A stretch of 10,643 bases of DNA from Candidatus Brocadiaceae bacterium (GTDB lineage Bacteria > Planctomycetota > Brocadiia > SM23-32), in contig PUNP01000775.1 of the NCBI GenBank assembly GCA_003551785.1, positions 1 to 10,643 of the forward strand, written 5' to 3'. Made by a program: the position numbers and the translations under genes. Of the stretch, positions 1 through 5,184 are shown one piece after another (within the stretch, counting starts at the first letter, position 1; the number at the start of each line of letters is the position of its first letter). Below the pieces are notes generated by a model. That model had not been told where the DNA came from, searched no databases, and saw only the letters and a program-made list of their open reading frames with translations.

Positions 1-67
1 CAGATTCCAGTTCGGATATCACTTGCATCTTAAATGATTCACTATACCTTATTACTTGCTTAGCCAT
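1..67 (-). CDS. IS3-type transposase OrfA, N-terminus only (runs off window)
   Basis: The minus strand reads ATG followed by 21 codons to the window edge, giving MAKQVIRYSESFKMQVISEL and two further residues. This is the typical opening of the small helix-turn-helix OrfA protein of IS3-family elements, which binds the element ends and is usually translated with OrfB (the DDE integrase) by frameshifting. A strong Shine-Dalgarno (GGAGG on the minus strand, bases 77-81) lies 9 bases upstream of the ATG and supports the start. OrfB and the far end of the element lie outside the window. The family call rests on the recognised N-terminal pattern alone, so the subgroup cannot be given. Confidence 0.72.
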   Translation of the reverse strand, partial: MAKQVIRYSESFKMQVISELES

Positions 68-82
68 TTTACTCGTCCTCCA

Positions 83-104
83 AAGTTGATTATACTGTCA
101 ACTT
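83..104. promoter_or_regulatory. Palindrome in the probable terminal region of the IS3-type element
   Basis: AAGTTGA (83-89) and TCAACTT (98-104) form a perfect 7-bp inverted repeat around an 8-base centre, just upstream of the Shine-Dalgarno of the transposase gene. The position fits an IS end or an operator used by the transposase or its repressor. On the minus strand the palindrome carries TTGACA directly abutting TATAAT, which is not a normally spaced promoter. The exact IS end is not visible because its partner inverted repeat is outside the window. IS3 ends usually begin with TG, and the minus strand has TGAAATAAG at about 101-109, so the boundary may fall there (inference). Confidence 0.4.
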
Positions 105-643
105 ATTTCAGGACGAGACAACTGCCCCCATAGTCCTATTTCCATATGTTCTCTTCCTATTTCATCACCGTCGACAACCAACTTGACAAGAAAATCTTTC
201 TCATTATGGCTGGAACGATTTGTTACATAGGTGACAATCTCATCAATTTGGTTGATTTGGATATCTATTTGGCCAAAGCCGGTCACCGCCTCCAACACTT
301 CTTCGCTGCCGTCCAAAGTGACAACTTCGCCGTATTTTTGCACCACCTCACCATTTTCAAGCACCATTTTTATTATACCGAGATGCTGCTCCCTGTCCGG
401 GTCAATTTGATGATTGTGGCCTCCGGTTTGTGCAACCAAAACGTCATTGATATTTTCTGCCGGATGCATTTCCGACGGGGTACACGTGTTCAATCCACCA
501 GTGTTGACCTCGACGACCATTCCCTGTTTTTTTATCTCTTTCAAAACCGGCCTCACCAGGTCCCGCAAAAACTCATTTTCAAAAGCTGGATTTTTGTGAA
601 ATTTTTTGACAAAATCCATATGCCCTATGACATCAAAAATCAA
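98..643 (-). pseudogene. 5'-truncated histidinol-phosphatase (HisJ)-like PHP fragment with an unrecognised tail
   Basis: The frame is open for 181 codons from a TTG at 643, which has no convincing ribosome-binding site. The first ~65 residues match the second half of HisJ-type PHP phosphatases: DVIGHMDFVKKF near residue 4, VVEVNTGGL near residue 43, and EMHPAENI near residue 58. The N-terminal metal-binding DxHxH half is absent, and the expected terminal SDAH segment does not follow. From residue ~66 to the end the sequence changes to an unrecognised, acidic, beta-rich stretch (VLVAQTGGHNH, then VTGFGQIDIQINQIDEI). The frame ends in RPEIS and a TGA right beside the IS3-type end, so the IS may have supplied the last residues and stop. 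The best reading is a chimeric remnant rather than a working enzyme. A divergent real gene is possible but unlikely. Confidence 0.5.
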
Positions 644-843
644 CCTGATCGTATAATTTCACATGCCCTTTTTTCAGATCCTGCACGAAATCGCTTATGG
701 ATGTAATCCTTCTTTCCAGCTCAATACCGATTTTACCCACCCGATTCGGGCAGTGGGCGTGATGATCCGTCCCGGCAATGGGCACGCAGTTAAGTTCGCG
801 TGCAAGAGCGAGACATTTTACCTGCGAGACCTTGCTTTGGAGG

Positions 844-1097
844 TTAACCCGAACATTTCACGCGTTTTCAGTGGTGCATATGTGGCAAATGTCAAACGCC
901 GCTGTATTTTTATACTGCAAGTGCAGACTTTTGCAGCAGATGCACCGCTGAAGACGCGCCCGACAGGGTAAACCGCCGTTTGTGGACCCGATTGTACACC
1001 CTGCAACTTTAAAAAGTCTCAAAAATGACACCTAATATATTGGATTTCAATTCGTTATATTAATTATTGTCGTTGGTTTATGAAATGTTCGGGTTAA
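844..1097. mobile_element. MITE-like non-autonomous element with 17-bp TIRs and TTAA duplication
   Basis: TTAACCCGAACATTTCA at 844-860 is the exact reverse complement of the 17 bases at 1081-1097. Both outer ends carry TTAA, consistent with a 4-bp TTAA target duplication. A TA duplication inside TTAA would fit equally well. The element interrupts a PHP gene, and removing one TTAA plus the interior restores the reading frame. There is no transposase; the interior holds a long imperfect hairpin next to the left terminal repeat and an AT-rich right third (1010-1080). A Tc1/mariner-like IS630 relative (TA target) is the simplest mobilising partner by analogy, but none is in the window. Confidence 0.8.
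861..958. repeat. ~98-nt imperfect hairpin inside the MITE-like element
   Basis: The left arm starts CGCGTTTTCAGTGGTGCAT at 861. The right arm is the reverse complement of CGCGTCTTCAGCGGTGCAT, ending at 958. Over 33 positions I count 6 mismatches, two of which could pair as G-U in RNA. A small inner stem (GTAT/ATAC around a T-run near 903-913) continues the pairing near the tip. The arms abut the left terminal repeat directly. Such a foldback is typical of MITEs and could also form a structured RNA if transcribed. Short peptides read through it are artefacts of the repeat. Confidence 0.7.
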
Positions 1098-1288
1098 AGC
1101 TTTTGACCTCCACCCCATCCAAGGGACAGCACATAGATGTAGGACGGTATGACTTTATCCGGAGAAGAATAGGGGTGAGCAACAGCCACGAATCCGCCTT
1201 CATCATGAACCGTGTCCACAAGCTCCCTTGGGCCAATTTTATCCTCCAGGGGTAAAAATCCCGTTGAACCGTAAACCAGATAGTGGAA

Positions 1289-2195
1289 ACCATCCTTGCG
1301 TTTGCGCTGGTTCCAGGCATCATCATCGGTAACCCGGTCGATCCCCTGCACGATCCGCGAGGTGCGCACGCCGAGTTCGGCGGCAGTATCGAGCAGGTAT
1401 TTGCCGCTCGGCAGCGTTTCGGCCTGTTGATGTATCTCGCTTCGGGCTTCACGCAGTGTTTCAGAGACCTGGAACGGGTCGAGCGGGTCAACTTTCAGTT
1501 TTTGCACCCAGCCTCTTAGCTCCGGCCTGTATCCTACAGTACCGCCTGCGGCAGGTACCTTTCCGCCTTCCGTTCCCGGGGCGGGAATCCCTCCGAACCG
1601 GCGGTTCAGTGCCACTTTTTGCGCCCATGGCTAGCCTTTAACACCGCGATCCCAGGGCACGCCGGCCTGATGGCAGACGGCCGCATCACCCGTGGCGTCA
1701 ATGATCCGGGAGGCGCGCACTATCCCGAGCCCGGCGCGCGTATGCAGCACGACACCGGTCACGGTATCATTTTCTAAACATACATCGCAGGCATGGGCCA
1801 GTAAGAGACAATCGGCCCCCGACTCTTCCACTAGCCGGTCCCAGACCAGTTTTATGCCTTCGGGATAGGCGGAGCTGCGGAACCACTGTCCGACGGAACT
1901 GCATTTAGCGGGAGTGCGTATAAGCGGCGGCATAAAACCGACTTCCATGAGCCGGCCGGCCCACTCGTGCCAGATGCCCTGAAAGTCAACCCCGTTGGTG
2001 CTGAGCCCGACATGGACGAGCTGTGCGACGGCGGGCCGCCGAGGAATCCGTATTTTTCAGCGAGCAGTGTGCGGGCGCCATTTCGTGCGGCGGCGATTGC
2101 AGCGGCGCAGCCGGCCGGCCCCCGCCACAAACTACTACGTCATATTCGGCAAGAACAGGTATTTCATCTGACGATTTTCGGTTGTTTTTTGTCAT
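1289..2195 (-). pseudogene. FAD-dependent oxidoreductase (FAD_oxidored type), broken and truncated
   Basis: The N-terminus starts at ATG 2195 (MTKNNRKSSDEIPVLAEYDV) and leads into VVVCGGG, the first strand and glycine-rich loop of a Rossmann FAD-binding fold. The same protein continues in a second frame as PAGCAAAIAAARNGARTLL then EKYGFLGG. It resumes in a third frame as AVAQLVHVGLSTNG, then KLVWDRLVEESGAD and the IDATGDAAV motif of the second FAD-contact region. An in-frame TAG follows at about 1632. After it come SETLREARSEIHQQ and LGVRTSRIVQGIDRVTDDD, the C-terminal motifs of this family. Each of the two frameshifts (near 2115 and 2040) looks like the loss of one C in a CCC/CCCC run, so sequencing error must be considered for those; the TAG and the truncation are independent of them. 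Near 1289 the sequence switches to PHP protein, so the usual C-terminus is lost. Such enzymes are predicted flavin oxidoreductases of unknown substrate, often near glycan-use genes. Confidence 0.8.
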
Positions 2196-2293
2196 GTTAT
2201 TTTTCTTTACGCATAACGTCGAGATTAATGTGGTATTTATCGTTAGTCGTAAGTCGCTTGTCGGTAGTCCTATGGTTCCGGTGCGATCAACGC

Positions 2294-2313
2294 CACAGAC
2301 AAGAATGTCTGTG
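2294..2313. repeat. Perfect 8-bp hairpin in a repeat-rich gap
   Basis: CACAGACA, loop AGAA, TGTCTGTG: a perfect stem with a 4-base loop, in the 164-base gap between the sialidase-tail remnant and the oxidoreductase start. Just to the left lies a degenerate AGTCGTAAGTCG-like stretch (2231-2266). There is no T-run, so it is not a typical intrinsic terminator. It resembles a dispersed REP-like palindrome, and copy number elsewhere in the genome would decide this. Confidence 0.5.
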
Positions 2314-2359
2314 CTACTCAACATCAGCAATTTTGTGTCGATCTGTCGCTATTAAGCGC

Positions 2360-3022
2360 TTATGGTGTATCGAGCCCGGTCAATTCACCTCCGAGTATCC
2401 ATGAAAGGTTAAAACGAGCATAGTGCTGCAGCGCCCGGTTGCGATCTATAAAAACAATATAAACCCACCCTTCTGACGGAGTGTCGGGGCGTCCGGCTGC
2501 GAGCATGGAGTAACCACAATTTTCCTTGTATACAGACCTTTTGATCGGCCAGCTTTGTCCGCCGTCGAAACTGGCCCAGACGCTAACGTTGCAGCGGCGG
2601 TCATGGTTGATCGGTATATCGGGATGGCTGTAGAGCAGGATGTCTTCGTTATCGAACGGCAGCCGCACCAGGCCGCCCTTACAGCCATAGGCCTGGTTAT
2701 TCCCGTCGTGGCCACCGGTTTCCGAGATTATATCCACATCTTCGGCCCGCCGTTCGCCCTGGATGTATATATCGAAAACTCTTTCGCCTTCTCCGACTTC
2801 CTCCGGCTCCATGAAATGCAGCGTTACTTTATATGGCGCATCAGGGATCAAATTCTCGAGCCTGACGTTATGCACTCCCGTCACTCCTGAGGCGGCTACC
2901 CACTTCGGGCTTTTGTTCTCTTCTCCCACCTGGATTTCCGCGGAATGTAATCGAAACCATTCATGGCCTCCCTGAGACTCGATATGTACAACAGTATCGG
3001 GTTTTTTCACTTTTACCGGCAT
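2360..3022 (-). pseudogene. Malectin-like domain joined to a sialidase (BNR) C-terminus
   Basis: 220 codons are open from ATG 3022. Residues ~35-105 look like a malectin-type carbohydrate-binding beta-sandwich: SGVTGVHNVRLENL, YKVTLHFMEPEE, and GERVFDIYIQGER with DVDI. From residue ~110 the sequence becomes the end of an exo-sialidase-type propeller: GGLVRLPFDNEDILLYSHPD, then VSVWASFDGGQSWPIKR with an Asp-box-like SFDGGQSW, and a tail RFNLSWILGG. Only the last blade or two of the propeller is present, so it cannot be an active sialidase. The ATG overlaps the end of the upstream propeller remnant in another frame, and its N-terminal residues (KKPDTVVHIESQGGHEW) read like a continuation of that protein. 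A frameshift there is likelier than a true start. Fusion by recombination is the best explanation; a free-standing binding protein is possible. Confidence 0.6.
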
Positions 3023-3866
3023 ATCTGTCCCCGAATATCATCAGGTCCGCCAGGTAAGGCGGCGGGGCAACATCATGGAAATCGGTTGTGTGATGTACCG
3101 CTATTCTGGTGCCGTAAAGCCCTTCTTCGTCAAGCCGGCGGCACTGCTCATTCACTCGCTCACGTTCCGTATCAAAAGCAATGATATTCATTCCCGAGTT
3201 GTGCGCAAGCGCCTCCAGAAGCTCAAGCTGAACGCCGAAGGCCAGAGCATAACCGCTTTGAATTATTGTTGCTTCAGGCAGTTCTTTCGCCTTTTCTTTC
3301 CATTCTCCTGCTGCCTCTGTTTCCCGGACAGGACGCCGGTCGATCGTTTCATAGTCGCGTTCTTCCCCGCCATAGCAGTAAATTGTTCCGTCAACTGTAA
3401 CAATGAAAAGTCTTCCAAATGCCGCCAGCATGGCCCAGACCTCTCCTTCGACAGGAGCCTTCCAGGTTATCTCTCCGGAGGGCAATTCCACGGCCGCCGC
3501 TTTCCCGTCCTCTGTCACTCCATACAGCCGGGTACCGGCCTTGATGAAAATATCTGACAGTTTTTCTGAAGGTTCCACATCCCACTTTTCACGGAGAGAG
3601 TATTTTTTCCGTATTTGATGCCGCTCAAGCCGATCGGTCACAGTAACTTCTTCCACTTCCGGTTCTGTATGATAAGCTGAAATACGGTTCCGGACGAGAG
3701 ATATTATCGAATCTTCGGTAAGGATGGGTTTTTCCGTAAATCCTCCGTATTTTGCGCCGTCGCGAAGGTGATACATTTGACCGTGATTGAAAAACCACTC
3801 TCCCCGTGTTTTTACACGATAACCTCCTTGAAATGGTTGAAATGGTGTCACCATTCCAATTTTCAC
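2961..3866 (-). pseudogene. PQQ-like propeller / methyltransferase-fold protein, truncated at both ends
   Basis: 301 codons from a GTG at 3866. Residues ~23-166 resemble the last blades of the large planctomycete-type PQQ-like (BamB-like) propeller proteins: GEWFFNHGQ, then FIKAGTRLYGV, ITWKAPVEGEVWAMLAA and FIVTVDGTIYCYGG. Residues ~200-280 resemble the Rossmann segment that follows in those proteins: SGYALAFGVQLELLEALA, IIAFDTERERV, GLYGTRIAVHH, then PPPYLADLMIF. Full-length relatives are far longer, so most of the propeller is missing. The first 13 codons, including MVTPFQPFQ, are not propeller sequence: they come from the palindromic direct repeat at 3830-3896, which marks the truncation point. 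The last ~20 codons overlap the next remnant in a different frame and look like out-of-frame tail. No signal peptide remains. Probably non-functional. Confidence 0.65.
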
Positions 3867-3896
3867 GAAATGGTTGAAATGGTGTCACCATTTCAA
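3830..3896. repeat. Two 30-bp direct repeats, each with a 23-bp palindrome
   Basis: Two copies of a 30-base unit (3830-3859 and 3867-3896) differ at one base and lie 37 bases apart. Each contains TTGAAATGGTG-T-CACCATTTCAA, two 11-base arms around a single base. The arms are perfect in the right copy (3874-3896), and one arm base is changed in the left copy (3837-3859). The start codons of the propeller remnant lie inside the repeat. The layout could be tandem operator sites, but because the gene there is a remnant whose end coincides with the repeat, a dispersed palindromic repeat that served as a recombination point fits better. Confidence 0.8.
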
Positions 3897-3933
3897 TTAC
3901 TACCAGAAAAGCAAAACACCAACACAGAAGACT

Positions 3934-3954
3934 CCACGGGGCTTGTCCCCGTGG
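3934..3954. repeat. Strong GC-rich hairpin
   Basis: CCACGGGG, loop CTTGT, CCCCGTGG: a perfect 8-bp GC-rich stem. It is not followed by a T-run on either strand, so it is more like a REP-type palindrome than an intrinsic terminator, though it could stabilise or end the 3' end of the GH130 operon transcript about 280 bases downstream of the stop codon. Confidence 0.55.
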
Positions 3955-4118
3955 TTATCATGACTTGCCTGAAATCCAAAGAAAAAGAACAACTTTGTAG
4001 AGGGCATTCCCAGGGATTTTCAAGCTTAATGGTTACAAAAAACAAGTCTCTAAGCGTTACACAGCCTTGCTTTATGCTGTATAGTTAATCATTACAATGA
4101 CTTAGCTCGAACCGATCC

Positions 4119-4203
4119 CAATAGCAGGCCCAATAGCGACGACAATAGCCAGACCCCAATAGCCCCACAATAGCCAGGCCCTCAATAGTCAGCGCCCCAA
4201 TAG
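4119..4203. repeat. Imperfect tandem array of CAATAGCC-type units
   Basis: Seven CAATAG cores start at 4119, 4131, 4143, 4157, 4168, 4183 and 4198, with spacings of 11-15 bases and C/G-rich spacers such as CCAGGCC. It reads as GGCTATTGGGG-like units on the minus strand, starting about 35 bases after the GH130 stop codon. Spacing is too short and too irregular for a CRISPR array. It is probably a minisatellite-like repeat, possibly variable in length between strains. Confidence 0.75.
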
Positions 4204-4237
4204 CCGGTTCCTTACCCGATTGATAGTGCAGAAAGTC

Positions 4238-5182
4238 CTATAATTCTTGTATACAGGCCTCAACTACACCGCTGAGGGACGCTGTCGCAAGGCAAACACT
4301 CGTATCTGCCGCACCGTAATAAAGGCGCAAAGTGTCTTCCCCATAATCAGCAATCGCACCGCAGGGGAAGACAACATTATCCGTCCTGCCCCTGGTTTCA
4401 TAATCAGCTTCCGGCGCCAAAAGGTGACTGTATGTTTTTCCTATAATTCGGCAAGGGTCTTTCAAATCAAGCAAAATAGCCCCCACATAATAATGAGCCC
4501 CATCACAGGGGGTTTGAACCCCGTGAACAATGACAAGCCAGCCCTTTTTTGTTTCTATAGGCGGAGTAGGTCCGATCTTGGTTAAATTCCAGATACTATA
4601 TCCAGGATGCAAGAGTGGACGGTATTCGCCCCAATGTATTAAATCAGGAGAAGAAGACAGCCAGAGTGCACCCGGAGCCCCCGTCCCGGCTCCCGGGCGA
4701 TCGATTTTGAAATATTTCCCATCGATTTTTCGCGGGAATAAGGATGCCCCCCTGTTCTGGGGAAGCGTAATAATTTCCAACGGCTCATATTTTTTAAAAT
4801 CCTTTGTCATCCCAAGAACAGTACAAGGACCGCTGAAATTTTTGACCGCAACAGGCGTAAGTATATAGTAGATATCACCTACTTTAGTCATACGACAGTC
4901 AATGGTGTGACGACATACGATGTCGTAGGGGAAAGCTCTTCCCACCAAATCAATAAACGGCTCTTCCTTCAGGGTAAAGTTAACCCCATCAACACTTTCC
5001 GCCACCCTGGTTTCTCCACCGGTTTTGGTCCGAAAATCCCAAACCGAAACCAGCAATACGGTTTTATCATTATATTGGGCGGGAGCGGGATTGCGGACGT
5101 TCGCCAATCCCGGATAATCTTCGGGATGTATAAGAGGATTATCCGGATGCCTTTCAAAGAGCTTTGTAGCATCTTTACGCAT
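4238..5182 (-). CDS. GH130 family beta-mannoside phosphorylase or hydrolase
   Basis: Predicted 314-aa five-bladed propeller enzyme that cleaves beta-mannosides, in most family members by phosphorolysis to mannose-1-phosphate. Family landmarks run the whole length (numbered from the ATG): PAPAQYNDKTVLLVSVW near residue 32, SVDGVNF near 63, TIDCRMTKVGDIYYILT near 93 (its Asp aligns with the catalytic proton donor of the usual EDPR motif), LFPRKIDGKYF near 148, SSSPDLIHW near 176, KKGWLVIVHGV near 212, ILLDLKDP near 236, RTDNVVFPCGAI near 266, and LYYGAADT near 287. The ATG at 5182 is chosen because AGGAGG (5189-5194) lies 6 bases before it; the TTG six bases upstream would abut the SD. It overlaps the stop region of the preceding gene, so translation is probably coupled. 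No signal peptide is seen, so it is cytoplasmic. At 314 aa it is on the short side. Phosphorylase versus hydrolase cannot be decided by eye. Confidence 0.88.
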   Translation of the reverse strand: MRKDATKLFERHPDNPLIHPEDYPGLANVRNPAPAQYNDKTVLLVSVWDFRTKTGGETRVAESVDGVNFTLKEEPFIDLVGRAFPYDIVCRHTIDCRMTKVGDIYYILTPVAVKNFSGPCTVLGMTKDFKKYEPLEIITLPQNRGASLFPRKIDGKYFKIDRPGAGTGAPGALWLSSSPDLIHWGEYRPLLHPGYSIWNLTKIGPTPPIETKKGWLVIVHGVQTPCDGAHYYVGAILLDLKDPCRIIGKTYSHLLAPEADYETRGRTDNVVFPCGAIADYGEDTLRLYYGAADTSVCLATASLSGVVEACIQEL

Positions 5183-5184
5183 GT

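Larger units (their letters stand above)
633..1288 (-). pseudogene. PHP-domain metal-dependent phosphoesterase remnant, split by a MITE
   Basis: The two halves of a PHP C-terminal region lie on either side of the inserted element at 844-1097. The upstream half (1288 to 1098) encodes FHYLVYGSTGF, then ELVDTVHDEGGFVAVAHPYS with the AHPY motif, and in the +1 frame LDGVEVKSF. The downstream half (843 to 633) encodes NLQSKVSQVKC, then VPIAGTDHHAHCPN with the metal-binding TDHHAH motif, and ends LYDQVDF with a TGA. Deleting the element plus one TTAA joins GVEVKSF directly in frame to NLQSKVSQ, as expected for one ancestral gene. The AHPY and DGVEV motifs are in different frames, so a single-base indel lies between about 1114 and 1190. 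The N-terminal half of the domain is missing and is replaced by the oxidoreductase fragment upstream. PHP proteins hydrolyse phosphoesters with a di- or trinuclear metal centre; the substrate cannot be told here. Confidence 0.75.
3897..4237. other. 341-base gap without a gene
   Basis: I see no believable coding sequence on either strand. The gap holds the hairpin at 3934-3954, an AT-rich middle (3960-4100) and the CAATAG tandem array at 4119-4203, just beyond the stop of the GH130 gene. No clear promoter is needed here, because the intact operon ends on this side and the sequence beyond is remnant DNA. No clean intrinsic terminator with a T-run was found after the GH130 gene, though the array or the hairpin might end transcripts. 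Confidence 0.6.

Noticed and set aside
146..706. 186-codon plus-strand frame opposite the PHP fragment
   Set aside because: It is the antisense shadow of the PHP remnants, has no Shine-Dalgarno and no recognisable domain.
861..958. Hairpin as an integron attC site
   Set aside because: No R'/R'' core pair (GTTRRRY/RYYYAAC) at the stem ends, no integrase and no cassette array; TTAA-flanked terminal repeats explain it better.
818..1006. 62-codon minus-strand frame across the MITE edge
   Set aside because: Its residues are read through the hairpin arms and terminal repeat and run out of frame into the PHP gene; it is a repeat artefact, not a gene.
1078..1491. 137-codon minus-strand frame overlapping the FAD/PHP remnant
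   Set aside because: Only its last codons (PLDGVEVKSF) are real PHP sequence after a frameshift; the rest is an out-of-frame shadow, so it was folded into the PHP pseudogene.
3768..4088. 106-codon plus-strand frame through the palindromic repeats
   Set aside because: It runs through the 30-bp repeats and the hairpin; composition and lack of an RBS indicate chance.
4119..4203. CAATAG array as a CRISPR
   Set aside because: The conserved core is only about 6-8 bases and spacing is 11-15 bases, far too short for CRISPR repeats and spacers, and there are no cas genes.
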